NCBI GenBank assembly: GCA_945869725.1
Contig: CAMBPO010000004.1
Span: 18,801 to 82,800, forward strand
DNA from: Klebsiella pneumoniae
GTDB taxonomy: Bacteria; Pseudomonadota; Gammaproteobacteria; Pseudomonadales; Pseudohongiellaceae
Length of the DNA: 64,000 bases
Direction of reading: 5' to 3'
In this document: in pieces, positions 46,903 through 56,300 of the stretch
How positions within the stretch are numbered: position 1 is the stretch's first letter
Layout of the letters: each line of letters begins with the position of its first letter
The notes under the pieces: generated by a model
Told to the model about the DNA's origin: nothing
The model's database searches: none
Seen by the model: the letters and a program-made list of their open reading frames with translations, nothing else
Program-made: the position numbers and the translations under genes

Positions 46903-47412
46903 TTATGACTGAGGTTCTAGCACCACAAAACTGTAGTCATACGGATTAGCCCCGGAGGCAGCAAAGTCTTCCCGTGCCAGCTCCTGCCATACATCCAGAT
47001 CAATCTGCGGAAAAAAAGCATCCCCATCAACTTCAGCATGCACCTGAGTCATATAGAGCCGGGTAGCCCTTGGCAAAGCCAATGCATAAATCTCTGCGCC
47101 TCCGATGACCACTGCCTCATTGACGCCATTGATCAGGCAGACTTTATCGGCCAGCTCCAAAGCAGCCTCCAGTGACGAAACCACCTTGACACCCTCGGGT
47201 ACCTGATAACTGCTGCTGCGGGTTATAACAATGTTGGTGCGGCCGGGTAATGGTCTGCCAATCGACTCCCAAGTCTTGCGCCCCATGATAATCGGCTTGC
47301 CCATGGTAACGCGCTTGAAGTACTTCAAATCTTCCGGCAGGTACCACGGCAAGGCATTGTTACGCCCAATAACCCGGTTTCGGGACATGGCCCAGATCAG
47401 CGCGAGCTTCAT
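46903..47412 (-). CDS. folA: Dihydrofolate reductase
   Basis: A 169-aa enzyme reducing dihydrofolate to tetrahydrofolate with NADPH. MKLALIWAMSRNRVIGRNNALPW (split here as start and NALPW) gives the substrate loop; then LPEDLKYFKRVTMGKPIIMG, GRKTWESIGRPLPGR, and IGGAEIYALALP. ATG 47412 has AAGGA just upstream and fits the family start; the frame to 47451 does not. It directly follows thyA, the enzyme that makes its substrate, in a conserved order. Confidence 0.95.
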   Translation of the reverse strand: MKLALIWAMSRNRVIGRNNALPWYLPEDLKYFKRVTMGKPIIMGRKTWESIGRPLPGRTNIVITRSSSYQVPEGVKVVSSLEAALELADKVCLINGVNEAVVIGGAEIYALALPRATRLYMTQVHAEVDGDAFFPQIDLDVWQELAREDFAASGANPYDYSFVVLEPQS

Positions 47413-47447
47413 GGTGTCCTTACCATCCATGGGTTGATAACCTGCGC

Positions 47448-48242
47448 TCATATCGCAACCGGTGCTGGGATATGTGGATGTGCCTGGTAGCCCACAATCT
47501 CGAAATCTTCATATTTGTAATCAAAAATTGAGGGTGGCCGCCGCTTGATCTGTAATGTCGGCAAGGCCATAAAATCACGGGTCAGCTGCAATCGCGCCTG
47601 ATCAAGGTGATTGCTGTACAAATGCGTATCACCGCCGGTCCAGATAAACTCGCCGGGCGCCAGGTCACACTGCTGTGCCACCATCTGTGTCAGCAGGGCA
47701 TACGATGCGATATTAAACGGCACTCCCAGAAAGGTATCCGCAGAGCGCTGATAGAGCTGGCAGGACAAACGGCCGTTAGCCACATAGAACTGAAACAATG
47801 AATGACACGGAGGAAGTGCCATCTGATCCACATACGCCGGATTATAGGCAACCACCATCAGCCGGCGCGAATCTGGATTTTTTTTGATCTGGGCAATGAC
47901 ATTGCTGATCTGATCAACAGAGGCGCCGTCTGCTGCCGGCCAGGAACGCCACTGGAAACCATACACTGGACCAAGGTCACCCTTGTCATCAGCCCATTCG
48001 TCCCAGATCGACACGCCATTTTCCTTCAGATAACGGATATTGGTGTCACCTGTCAGAAACCATAACAGTTCGTGAATGATGGAGCGCAGGTGCAGCTTTT
48101 TGGTGGTCAGCAGCGGAAAACCGGCCTGCAGATCAAAGCGCATCTGGTGACCAAACACCGATAAAGTACCCGTGCCAGTGCGATCGGTTTTAACAGCACC
48201 CTCATCCAGAATCCGCTGCAGAAGATCGTGATACTGTTTCAT
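47448..48242 (-). CDS. thyA: Thymidylate synthase
   Basis: A 264-aa enzyme that methylates dUMP to dTMP using methylenetetrahydrofolate. Seen: [37 protein letters not shown], catalytic Cys in [12 protein letters not shown], and [21 protein letters not shown]. Length is that of the E. coli enzyme. Its ATG overlaps the lgt stop by four bases (48239-48242), the usual lgt-thyA arrangement. Confidence 0.97.
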   Translation of the reverse strand: MKQYHDLLQRILDEGAVKTDRTGTGTLSVFGHQMRFDLQAGFPLLTTKKLHLRSIIHELLWFLTGDTNIRYLKENGVSIWDEWADDKGDLGPVYGFQWRSWPAADGASVDQISNVIAQIKKNPDSRRLMVVAYNPAYVDQMALPPCHSLFQFYVANGRLSCQLYQRSADTFLGVPFNIASYALLTQMVAQQCDLAPGEFIWTGGDTHLYSNHLDQARLQLTRDFMALPTLQIKRRPPSIFDYKYEDFEIVGYQAHPHIPAPVAI

Positions 48243-49060
48243 GCTGACCTCTTTCTGGTTTGAATCTCAGGCGCTTGGCGATAGGCATAAACCATCAGCG
48301 CAGCCCCCGCGATGATCATCGGAACCGACAGAATTTGTCCCATGGTGAGCCAGTCCAGCGCCACAAAACCGAGCCATGAATCCGGCTCCCGATAAAATTC
48401 GACAAAAAATCTCTGCAGCCCGTAACCCAGACCAAACAGGCCGGCAACCGCGTAACGTGGCCGTGGTTTGGACGAGAACCACCAGACCACCGCAAACAAT
48501 ACAACCCCTTCGAGAAATGCCTGATACAACTGTGAGGCGTGGCGCGGCAGGTCATCAACGTGCGGGAATACCATGCCCCACGAGACCTCAGTTGGCCGGC
48601 CCCAAAGCTCACCGCCAATAAAATTGCCAATACGCCCGATGCCCAGACCCAGCGGCGCAAACGGCGCAATAAAATCCAGCACGTCAAAATAGTGGCGGTT
48701 GATGCGTCGCGAGTACAGATAAAACGCCAGCATCACCCCGAGGAATCCGCCATGGAAGGACATACCGCCTTCCCAGACCCGCAACAACCACAAAGGATCT
48801 GCAATAAAACGGTCAAAGTTGTAAAAAAGCACTGAACCAAACCGACCACCCAGCACGGCTCCCAGCGCGCCATAAAACACCAGATCCGAGAGCTGTTCTT
48901 CAGTCCAGCCCTTTGACCCGGGCGCTACGGCGCCACGTGAACGCAGACGCGCCAGAAACCAGCAGGCACTGAACGCAACAATGTACATGATGCCGTACCA
49001 ATGCACGGTCAACGGGCCAATCGAAAACGCAACCGGATCGATATCGGGGTAAGTCAGCAT
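48239..49060 (-). CDS. lgt: Prolipoprotein diacylglyceryl transferase
   Basis: A 273-aa inner-membrane enzyme that adds diacylglycerol to the lipobox Cys of lipoproteins, such as the two predicted in this window. Several membrane helices, the HWYGIMY and [11 protein letters not shown] motifs, and the Lgt signature [16 protein letters not shown] (with its essential Arg and Asn) are clear. ATG 49060 ([16 protein letters not shown]) with GAGAG upstream is the start; the frame to 49150 runs into non-homologous sequence. Confidence 0.95.
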   Translation of the reverse strand: MLTYPDIDPVAFSIGPLTVHWYGIMYIVAFSACWFLARLRSRGAVAPGSKGWTEEQLSDLVFYGALGAVLGGRFGSVLFYNFDRFIADPLWLLRVWEGGMSFHGGFLGVMLAFYLYSRRINRHYFDVLDFIAPFAPLGLGIGRIGNFIGGELWGRPTEVSWGMVFPHVDDLPRHASQLYQAFLEGVVLFAVVWWFSSKPRPRYAVAGLFGLGYGLQRFFVEFYREPDSWLGFVALDWLTMGQILSVPMIIAGAALMVYAYRQAPEIQTRKRSA

Positions 49061-49070
49061 AAACGCTCTC

Positions 49071-51341
49071 TCATCGGGATGTCCGCAACAAACGATCAAC
49101 ACCGGCATTGTATAGCGCCAGATCAACCGCACGCCGGATACTAGCGGCATCGGTCATTTGCATAACCTCGGCCAGAACTGTTTTTGCAGAACTCAGGGTC
49201 ACTGCCCTGATGACTGCCTTGACTCTGAGCAAGGTCGATGCATTCATGGACAAGATGTCAAAACCCATGGCCATCAACAAGATGGCGGCACCGGGATCTC
49301 CCGCCATTTCACCACAGATGCTGACCGTTTTACCTTCCGCATGTGCGCCATCCACCACTTGCTGAAGTGCATACAACACTGCCGGGTGGAATGAGGAATA
49401 CAAGTCAGCCACCCGGGTGTTATTACGATCAACTGCCAGCAGATACTGCGTCAGATCATTACTGCCAACTGACACAAAATCGACAATTTTGCAGAGGGCA
49501 CGGGTGAGATAGACTGCTGCGGGCAACTCAATCATTACGCCGATAGGTGGCATCACCACCGTTAATCCCTCGTCCTGCAGTTCCCGCAACGCCCGCTTGA
49601 TAATCTGTGTCGCCCGATGCACCTCATCCAGATTGGACACCATGGGCAACATGATCTGCAGATTATTCAGCCCTTCGCTGGCGCGCAGCATGGCACGCGC
49701 CTGCACAATAAAAATCTCTGGGTGATCGAGGGTGACACGAATCCCCCGCCAGCCCAGGAAGGGGTTTTCTTCTTCTATCGGAAAGTACGGCAGTGATTTG
49801 TCACCACCCACATCCAGGGTACGCATGGTGACTTTTTTGGGTGCAAACGCTTCAAGCTGCTGCCGGTAAATGTCAGCCTGCTCGTCCTCACTGGGAAAGC
49901 GTTCGCTCAACAGAAACGGTACCTCGGTGCGGAACAGGCCAATGCCTTCGGCGCCATGATCCAGAGACCGCACCACATCAGTCATCAACCCGGTGTTGAC
50001 CCACAGACTGACCCGATGATCGTCAGGAGTGACCGCGGGCAGGTTGATCAATACCTCCAGTCCACGGACCAGTTGTTCCTCTTCTTTAATCACTTCTCGG
50101 TAGCGCGCCAGTAACTGATCCGACGGATTGCTGTAAACCGTGCCGCTATAACCATCCACAATCAAAGAGCGACCATCCAACTTATGGTAAGGCAGATCTA
50201 CAGCGCCCATGACAGTGGGTATGCCCATGGTGCGCGCAAGAATGGCAACATGTGAATTGCTTGAGCCCATGACTGAAATAATGCCGGCCAATTTTTCGCG
50301 AGGCACTTCCATCAGCATTGACGGCGCAAGCTCTTCACCAATCAGAATGGTGCGCAAGGGATAATCGCGGGGCGTTGCCCGCTCAGTTTCCTGCAGGTAA
50401 AACAGCACGCGACTGCACAGATCCTTGATGTCCGCGGCACGTTCGCGCAGGTAAGGATCCTTCATCTGTTCAAACGCTTTGACGTGATCATTGGCTACCT
50501 CTGCCAATGCGCCCTGCGCCCAGTTCCCCAGATTGATTAAATCAGTAACTTCACGACCCAGTGCATCGTCGTCGAGCATGCGCAGGTAGACATCAAACAA
50601 CTCACGCTCTTCCGGACGCAACTGGTGCCCAACCGATTCCCCCAAGGCACGGATATCTGCGCGCACAGCTTCCAGCGCAGTCTGGAAGCTTGTCAGCTCC
50701 GCCGCGATGTTATCGGTGATACGGGTTGGAATCAGTTTGAGATCGGCGTGCGGAAAAACCACCACGCCCTGACCAATAGCAACACCCGATGCACCGGAAA
50801 TACCACTGAAACTTGCATCCGCGCGACGCTGGCCCGAGGGGCTGGTGCCTTGAATTGCACCGGTTGCTTCGGCTGCCGCGATAACGCCGGACAACTGCGC
50901 GGACAATGTGATCAGAAAAGCTTCTTCACCCGCGTCGAAGTAGCGCTTCTCGCGGTGCTGCACAACCAATACGCCCAACACCTTGCGATGGTGAATAATC
51001 GGAACACCCAGAAAGGAACCGAATGCTTCCTCACCGGTTTCAGACAAATAATGATAATTCGGATGAGCTTGGGCGTCCTGCAGATTGACTGGCTCACCAT
51101 TGCGGGCGACCAAACCCACCAGCCCTTCATCCAGCTGCAAGCTGACATGCCCGACGGACTCTTTGCGCAAGCCTTCTGAGGCCATCAGCACATGACTGTT
51201 AACTTCAGTGTCCAACAGGTAGACCGAACAGACTTGTGTCTGCATGGCGTCACGCACCCTCGAAACAATCACGTCGAGTGCGGACTGCAGGTCCGTGGCG
51301 GTGTTCACCTCCTGGACTATTTCACGCAATCTATCAAGCAT
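49071..51341 (-). CDS. ptsP: PEP-protein phosphotransferase PtsP (enzyme I-Ntr)
   Basis: A 756-aa first enzyme of the nitrogen phosphotransferase system. A GAF domain covers about 1-165 ([19 protein letters not shown]), followed by the HPr-binding and phosphohistidine domains with His 364 in [15 protein letters not shown], and the PEP-binding barrel ([39 protein letters not shown]). The frame extends two codons to TTG 51347; ATG 51341 is preferred, although no strong ribosome site is seen. Lies just downstream of rppH, as in Pseudomonas and enterobacteria. Confidence 0.95.
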   Translation of the reverse strand: MLDRLREIVQEVNTATDLQSALDVIVSRVRDAMQTQVCSVYLLDTEVNSHVLMASEGLRKESVGHVSLQLDEGLVGLVARNGEPVNLQDAQAHPNYHYLSETGEEAFGSFLGVPIIHHRKVLGVLVVQHREKRYFDAGEEAFLITLSAQLSGVIAAAEATGAIQGTSPSGQRRADASFSGISGASGVAIGQGVVVFPHADLKLIPTRITDNIAAELTSFQTALEAVRADIRALGESVGHQLRPEERELFDVYLRMLDDDALGREVTDLINLGNWAQGALAEVANDHVKAFEQMKDPYLRERAADIKDLCSRVLFYLQETERATPRDYPLRTILIGEELAPSMLMEVPREKLAGIISVMGSSNSHVAILARTMGIPTVMGAVDLPYHKLDGRSLIVDGYSGTVYSNPSDQLLARYREVIKEEEQLVRGLEVLINLPAVTPDDHRVSLWVNTGLMTDVVRSLDHGAEGIGLFRTEVPFLLSERFPSEDEQADIYRQQLEAFAPKKVTMRTLDVGGDKSLPYFPIEEENPFLGWRGIRVTLDHPEIFIVQARAMLRASEGLNNLQIMLPMVSNLDEVHRATQIIKRALRELQDEGLTVVMPPIGVMIELPAAVYLTRALCKIVDFVSVGSNDLTQYLLAVDRNNTRVADLYSSFHPAVLYALQQVVDGAHAEGKTVSICGEMAGDPGAAILLMAMGFDILSMNASTLLRVKAVIRAVTLSSAKTVLAEVMQMTDAASIRRAVDLALYNAGVDRLLRTSR

Positions 51342-51372
51342 AAACAAGGGTGCTCAGACGCCAGCGGGCGCC

Positions 51373-51861
51373 TTATGAAATGATAAAGCGGTTCAGGGGC
51401 TTCACTAACTGCTTGAGCGCCTGACGATAAACTTCTCGCTTGAATTCAATAACCTGGCTTAACGGGTACCAGAAACTCACCCACTGCCAATCATCGAACT
51501 CTGGCGATACGTATTGATTAGACAAGCAGATACGCGATTCATCTGCCTTCAAGCCCAGCAAAAACCACTTTTGTTTTTGGCCAATACACACTGGATTGGT
51601 GTTTTGCCGGATATAGTTCTTTGGCAATTGGTAATACAACCAATCTCGGGTGCTGGACAGAATTTCAACATCTCTGGCCTCAAGCCCGACTTCTTCTTTT
51701 AATTCTCTGAACATGGCCTGTTGCAGCCGCTCACCATGACGTATTCCGCCTTGCGGAAACTGCCAGGCATCCTGGCCAATACGCTTGGCCCACATCACCT
51801 GCCCTTTCTGGTTGCAGATGATAATACCGACATTAGGCCTGAAACCTTCAGCATCGATCAT
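51373..51861 (-). CDS. rppH: RNA 5'-pyrophosphohydrolase RppH
   Basis: A 162-aa Nudix hydrolase that removes pyrophosphate from 5'-triphosphate mRNA ends, starting RNase E-dependent decay. It starts [17 protein letters not shown], has WQFPQGG-I and the Nudix box (G-x5-E-x7-REL-x-EEVGL), and ends in the [20 protein letters not shown] signature of RppH/NudH. ptsP follows after 31 bases on the same strand. Confidence 0.95.
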   Translation of the reverse strand: MIDAEGFRPNVGIIICNQKGQVMWAKRIGQDAWQFPQGGIRHGERLQQAMFRELKEEVGLEARDVEILSSTRDWLYYQLPKNYIRQNTNPVCIGQKQKWFLLGLKADESRICLSNQYVSPEFDDWQWVSFWYPLSQVIEFKREVYRQALKQLVKPLNRFIIS

Positions 51862-51953
51862 GTGGCAGCCCGCTTTCCCCGTGGTTGTAAAGATGTCAGA
51901 TCAACCGGTTTGAATGGTTCTGACAGCTCCGCATTGTTTCACAATTTTGCACG

Positions 51954-51982
51954 GCAAAAAAGCGCGCCCCTGAGGTTATAAT
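51954..51982 (+). promoter_or_regulatory. Candidate promoter for the HAD phosphatase gene
   Basis: A perfect -10 hexamer TATAAT lies at 51977-51982, giving transcription from about 51989, 29 bases before the ATG at 52018. The sequence at the -35 position (GCAAAA, 17-base spacing) is poor, so another element or an activator may be used. Confidence 0.4.
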
Positions 51983-52017
51983 GGCGGCGCAGTTAATCAA
52001 CCCGGGACACCACACGT

Positions 52018-52689
52018 ATGAGCAGGCTGGCTATTTTTGATCTGGATAACACACTGCTGGGCGGCGACAGTGACCACGCCTGGGGCGAATACCTGATTCA
52101 CGCGGGTCTGGTGGATGCAAACGAGCACCGGCGTCGCAATGACGGTTTTTATGCCCAATACAAACAAGGCGTGCTGGATATGAATGAGTATCTGGAGTTT
52201 GCCATTGCACCTGTGGTGGGATTCAGCAAACAACGGCTGTCAATGCTGCATGCCGAGTTTATGTCGCTGTTTGTGGAACCTATGATGCTGCCCGCCGCGC
52301 AGTCCCTGGTGAGTGAGCACAAGGCTGCCGGTGATCTTTGCCTGATCGTGACCGCAACCAATCGCTTTGTAACCGGCCCGATTGCCGAGCGGCTGGGCGT
52401 CCATGATCTGATTGCCACCGATCTGGAAATTCAGCACGACGTTTTTACTGGCAAGATTTCAGGTATTCCGTGTTTTAAAGCTGGGAAAATCACCAAATTG
52501 CAGGAGTGGCTGAGTATGCGCGGCGATGCAACACTAAGCCTTCATGACAGTATTTTCTATAGCGATTCTTTTAATGATATTCCCTTGCTGGAAGTGGCTG
52601 GTCAAGCGATTGCCGTGGATCCGGATGACACGCTGCGTGCTCACGCCCGCACCAAAGGCTGGAGCATCATCAGCCTGAGATCAAAATAA
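52018..52689 (+). CDS. HAD-superfamily IB phosphatase (SerB-like)
   Basis: A 223-aa phosphatase with nucleophile motif FDLDNTLLGGDSDHAW near the N-terminus, motif II Thr in LIVTATNRF, the motif III Lys region KAGKITKLQEWL, and metal Asp pair in YSDSFNDIPLLEVAG. This matches the phosphoserine-phosphatase-like IB group commonly found beside rppH/ptsP in gammaproteobacteria. The true substrate (phosphoserine, histidinol phosphate or another small phosphate ester) is uncertain. Confidence 0.85.
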   Translation: MSRLAIFDLDNTLLGGDSDHAWGEYLIHAGLVDANEHRRRNDGFYAQYKQGVLDMNEYLEFAIAPVVGFSKQRLSMLHAEFMSLFVEPMMLPAAQSLVSEHKAAGDLCLIVTATNRFVTGPIAERLGVHDLIATDLEIQHDVFTGKISGIPCFKAGKITKLQEWLSMRGDATLSLHDSIFYSDSFNDIPLLEVAGQAIAVDPDDTLRAHARTKGWSIISLRSK

Positions 52690-53000
52690 GGTCAACAATC
52701 AGGTCGTCCGCCAGGCTCTCAAGCTGTGCTCGCAGCGCCTCAATAATCAGGCCGGTCGGGATTTGTAACACTGCGCTCGACGACCAATTTTAGAAGCAGG
52801 GAATGACCGTCAAGGGCAGTAATCAGAGTATCCACATGTTGTTCATCAACACCGATACGCAGTATCCCGGCAAATTTACCTGCCAGCTTCGACATATTGC
52901 TTTCCAGCCAGTTGCCATGATGACTTGCAACGATCCGGGCCAGTGATTCCACCAGACCCGGCTGATCGTTACCAATCAGCGTCAATACCAGAAATGATTT
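52670..53000 (-). pseudogene. Decayed GcvR-like ACT-domain gene
   Basis: From about 52997 down to 52740 one frame encodes a good first ACT domain: SFLVLTLIGNDQPGLVESLA, then NWLESNMSKLAGKFAGILRI, as in glycine-cleavage-regulator-like proteins, which have two ACT domains and about 170 residues. That frame stops at 52740 with no second domain. In the next frame the sequence reads IPTGLIIEALRAQLESLADD and LIVDLILIS to a stop at 52670-52672, a fair match to the C-terminal end of the second ACT domain. No ATG or GTG opens the first domain; only TTG 52985 is available. I read this as internal deletion plus frameshift. It lies 3' of the sulfite-oxidase-like gene and converges with the HAD gene. Confidence 0.55.
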
Positions 53001-53049
53001 GACAGCAAACTGCTCACTGTCAGTTGTCTGAACGTCAGACGAGCAAGCA

Positions 53050-54201
53050 TTACGCTTCTATCATTACCCGCCTCGGGAACTGACCAAACTCTTCCCAGTA
53101 GCTAACGCGTTCAGGCAAATCCTCTGCAACAGCCTGTGAATGACCGTTGATATCAGTCGCACGTGAAACCACCGTATGCTCGCCTGGCGTCGCGCCGGCC
53201 CAGTCAAAATGGAAGGGTTTCCAGCTGTACTGACTGGCCTGTGGATCGATACTGGCCTGCTGCCAGGCGCCACCGTCTATGCTGATCTCGACGCTCTGCA
53301 GCGGTGTGCCATCATTCAGCGCAAATCCACTGATCCTGTGCGTGTTGCCACGCTGAGTGACGCGCGCAACAACCGATTTCAGATTCATGCGCGCCACCGA
53401 ATTCTCAACCCAGCGCTCTTGATTGCCAACCATTTCACGCTTCAGCGTTACATAGTCACGTCCCATAAAACGACCCATGTAACGGGTATCCTGGACGTGA
53501 ATCTGGGTGAGCCACTTCACATTGGCAACACCATAAAAACCGGGGATCAGCAGCCGGACCGGACGGCCGTGATGAACCGGCAGAGGTTCGCCATTCATTT
53601 CGTAAACCACCATGTTATCCGGACGCATGGCATCTTCAAGAGACAAGCTACGCGCGAATACCTTCTCAACCTGGCGGCCGCGAATCTCCTCTGTGCCCAC
53701 ATCTCCACCAAAAAACACAACTTCGCGCCCCGCAGGCTGAACACCTGCCTGCTCCAGCAAGGCAGGAAGGCTGACACCGCGCCAGCGCGCATTGCCGACC
53801 AGACCGTGGAACATGCGGTTGCCATTGCCACCGCATTCAAAACCGACATCAATTTCTCGGCCGGGCAGAGCACGCAACTGATCGAGCGTGAAACTGAGCT
53901 CGCGATTGACCAGCCCGGTCAGATCGAGCTTGTAGTTGGCGACATCTAGTTCGGGCTGCCCGTAATGCTGAACCACATAGAAATCACCACTGTAAAAGCT
54001 ATCTATTTGGCGCGTATCGATAACATGCGTGCGGCCAGGCTGTCGCGGAGTCGGCGCATAGCCCTCGGGGATATCCAGAAAACTCATCAGGCGCTCATCC
54101 TGCGCCAGCGCAAACCATGGAAATCCGGCGGTTGCTGCTACCAGACCAGCACCAACGCCTGCTTTCAAAAGCTGTCTTCGACTCTCGTTCTCTGCTGTCA
54201 T
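53050..54201 (-). CDS. Tat-exported sulfite-oxidase-family molybdenum enzyme
   Basis: 383 aa. The N-terminus carries a Tat signal (SRRQLLKAG, hydrophobic stretch, cleavage near ALAQ). The oxidoreductase molybdopterin domain follows, with the Mo-ligand Cys in GFECGGNGNRMF, then PGFYGVANVKWLTQI, and a C-terminal Mo-co dimerisation domain (ISGFALNDG, VEISIDGGAW). SorA/SoxC-type members oxidise sulfite in the periplasm and pass electrons to a cytochrome c; no such cytochrome gene is adjacent. ATG 54201 with AAGGG 7 bases upstream is the start, not the frame to 54255. Confidence 0.85.
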   Translation of the reverse strand: MTAENESRRQLLKAGVGAGLVAATAGFPWFALAQDERLMSFLDIPEGYAPTPRQPGRTHVIDTRQIDSFYSGDFYVVQHYGQPELDVANYKLDLTGLVNRELSFTLDQLRALPGREIDVGFECGGNGNRMFHGLVGNARWRGVSLPALLEQAGVQPAGREVVFFGGDVGTEEIRGRQVEKVFARSLSLEDAMRPDNMVVYEMNGEPLPVHHGRPVRLLIPGFYGVANVKWLTQIHVQDTRYMGRFMGRDYVTLKREMVGNQERWVENSVARMNLKSVVARVTQRGNTHRISGFALNDGTPLQSVEISIDGGAWQQASIDPQASQYSWKPFHFDWAGATPGEHTVVSRATDINGHSQAVAEDLPERVSYWEEFGQFPRRVMIEA

Positions 54202-54257
54202 GATAAAACCCTTGTTTTTATAATAATGATTAAACGCCTTGTGCTGTCCTTTCAAAA

Positions 54258-55667
54258 TCAGTGTTGATGTCCGCCCGGGCCATGGACATGCCGGTGCGTA
54301 ACTTCTTCTGCGCTAGCGGGTCTGACACCCAGAATCTCAATCTGATAGTGCAAGGTCCGACCGGCGTAAGGATGATTGGTATCAACATCAACATTAAATT
54401 TTCCGACTTTCATCACCAGCGCATTTTTGAGACCCTGATTGGTCTTCATGGTGACAATTGAGCCTGGCAACAGCGCCTTGGGATTGACATTGCCGTGCAG
54501 GTGCTTGATTGGCAGCCGCATCATGTCGTTAGAGGTACGCAGTCCGTATGCCAACTCGGGGGGCAACGTAATGTTGATCGCGTCTCCGGCTTTTCTGCCG
54601 GCCAGTGCCTGCTCCAGACCTGCAATCACATTGCCGTGCCCATGCAGATAAAACAGTGGCTGACGCCCGAATGACTCCTCAATCCATGGTGAGAAACTGC
54701 CGTCCGGTCTGATTTCGCGAAGACGGTAGTGAAACGCCACCACACGGTTTACCTCCACGCGCAGGGTAAGATGCTGCGGAGGTTCCTGCACAGCACTGAA
54801 ACTGATTGAGGCACCCTGTATTGACGGCTTTTCCGCGGGCACCTCTGCAACAACTTCTGGTGACGCGTCTACCATAAGTTCCGCAGCTACCTGCGCCGGC
54901 ACAGCCTTTTTTGGCGCTGCTGCTTTGCGCTTTTTGGGTTCTGCCGGCGGGGTTGGGGCAATCTCTGCGACCGTCTTCGGTGTTACCGGTTTTTTAGCGC
55001 CGGCTGCGGCTGCCTTGACTGAAGCCTGCTTTTTCGGGATTACCGGTGAATTTGCTGCAACGGATTTGTTGGGCATTGCTGCAGCCATGCTGGCTGCTGG
55101 CTTTTTGGGAACTGCTGTTGGTTTGCTAGCCGCGGCCTTGGTTGCCGATGGCTTCTTAACAGGCGCTACTGCCTTGGTTGTCGCAGGTTTGCCAACTGCA
55201 GGCTTGGTAACCGGGGCTACCGCTTTTGTTGTCTTTGCATTAGCTGCGGGCTTTTTGGCAGCACCCGTTTTGGGCTTGGTGGCCCCCGAATCTGCCGAAG
55301 CCTTTTTTTTATTCAGGGGCTTTGTTACAGCGGGCGATACTTTGGCAGCGACAGCCTTTTTAGCGGTCACTGCCGGCTTTTTAGCCGCAGGTGCTTTGAC
55401 AATGGCTGCCGGCTTCTTCACAGCGGCCGCCGGCTTCTTCAGAACGGCTGCTTTTACCTTGACGGGCGTAGCGACAGACGCTTTAGATTCTGTCTTTTTT
55501 GCTGCCGCGGGCTTTTTGACAACCGCAGATTTCGACTCTGCCACGCTCTTCGTAACCTTATTTACCTTATTGACCTCTGCCACCTTGGCAGAGGAGGCTT
55601 TGGTTGCTGCAGGCTTGGAGGCTGTCTCTTTTGCTGCGGGCTTGCTTCTGGTTCTGGATTCCGTCAT
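54258..55667 (-). CDS. FKBP-type prolyl isomerase with long Lys/Ala/Pro histone-H1-like tail
   Basis: 469 aa in two very different parts. Residues 1-257 are almost wholly K, A, P, T, V and S, with repeated AKKPA, KKPAA and VKKPS units, like eukaryotic histone H1 tails and Pseudomonas AlgP; disordered and likely nucleic-acid-binding. From about 300 a SlyD-like FKBP domain follows: VVAFHYRLREI, FYLHGHGNVIAGLEQALAG, ITLPPELAYG, PGSIVTMKTNQG and DTNHPYAGRTLHY, ending in His-rich HRHVHGPGGHQH that may bind metal. The prolyl isomerase role is family knowledge; the fusion suggests action on DNA- or RNA-bound proteins. The reading frame is uninterrupted. Confidence 0.85.
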   Translation of the reverse strand: MTESRTRSKPAAKETASKPAATKASSAKVAEVNKVNKVTKSVAESKSAVVKKPAAAKKTESKASVATPVKVKAAVLKKPAAAVKKPAAIVKAPAAKKPAVTAKKAVAAKVSPAVTKPLNKKKASADSGATKPKTGAAKKPAANAKTTKAVAPVTKPAVGKPATTKAVAPVKKPSATKAAASKPTAVPKKPAASMAAAMPNKSVAANSPVIPKKQASVKAAAAGAKKPVTPKTVAEIAPTPPAEPKKRKAAAPKKAVPAQVAAELMVDASPEVVAEVPAEKPSIQGASISFSAVQEPPQHLTLRVEVNRVVAFHYRLREIRPDGSFSPWIEESFGRQPLFYLHGHGNVIAGLEQALAGRKAGDAINITLPPELAYGLRTSNDMMRLPIKHLHGNVNPKALLPGSIVTMKTNQGLKNALVMKVGKFNVDVDTNHPYAGRTLHYQIEILGVRPASAEEVTHRHVHGPGGHQH

Positions 55668-55773
55668 GGCTAACTCTCGTGGTCAGGATGGCCGATTCTA
55701 GCAGATTGCCCGCGTGTTAAAAGAGCAGCCAGGGTGATGAATCAGGTTTAATCCATGAATCATCAAAAATTTC

Positions 55774-55802
55774 TTTCGCAAGGGCCAAGCCTTTGTTATA
55801 AA
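55774..55802 (+). promoter_or_regulatory. Candidate promoter for the rubrerythrin operon
   Basis: TTTCGC (55774-55779) and TATAAA (55797-55802) are 17 bases apart; the start point would be about 45 bases before ATG 55852. Upstream, TGAATCA occurs twice (in GATGAATCAGG and CATGAATCATC, about 55735-55763), a possible regulator site. Based on consensus only. Confidence 0.4.
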
Positions 55803-55851
55803 TTCCAAGGCTCCTGCTTACAACGACAAGAACTGATTCAGAGGTTAAACC

Positions 55852-56271
55852 ATGTCACTAAAAGGCACTAAAACTGAAGAAAACCTGAAAGCTGCTTTTG
55901 CGGGCGAATCACAGGCCAACCGTCGCTACCTTTATTTTGCCCAGAAGGCGGATGTTGAGGGTTATAACGATGTCTCCGCCTTGTTCCGCTCGACTGCCGA
56001 AGGCGAAACCGGCCATGCTCATGGCCATCTGGAGTATCTGGAAGAAGTAGGTGATCCCGCCACCGGCATGCCGATCGGTGGCACTGCTGATAATCTGCGC
56101 TCTGCCGTGGCCGGCGAGACTCACGAGTACACCGATATGTACCCGGGAATGGCTAAAGACGCGCGCGACGAAGGTTTTGATGAAATCGCCGACTGGATGG
56201 AAACCCTGGCAAAAGCAGAACGCTCACACGCCAACCGCTTCCAGAAAGCTCTTGATGCACTGGGTGACTGA
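55852..56271 (+). CDS. Rubrerythrin without rubredoxin domain
   Basis: A 139-aa ferritin-like four-helix di-iron protein that reduces peroxide. Metal ligands: E19 ([10 protein letters not shown]), E52-x2-H55 (GETGHAH), E89-x2-E92 (GETHEY) and E123-x2-H126 (AERSHANRF). The C-terminal rubredoxin domain of classical rubrerythrin is missing, so electrons must come from a separate carrier. The next two genes (a multi-cluster Fe-S oxidoreductase and DUF3501) are the likely redox partners. AGAGG precedes the ATG by 7 bases. Confidence 0.92.
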   Translation: MSLKGTKTEENLKAAFAGESQANRRYLYFAQKADVEGYNDVSALFRSTAEGETGHAHGHLEYLEEVGDPATGMPIGGTADNLRSAVAGETHEYTDMYPGMAKDARDEGFDEIADWMETLAKAERSHANRFQKALDALGD

Positions 56272-56300
56272 CAAACCGGTCTGGAGCATGAGGCACCAAA

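Noticed and set aside
54925-55701. A 258-codon forward-strand open frame opposite the Lys/Ala/Pro tail
   Set aside because: Its Ala/Gly/Phe/Leu-rich product is the mirror of repeated Ala/Lys/Pro codons on the other strand; no ribosome site or family match.
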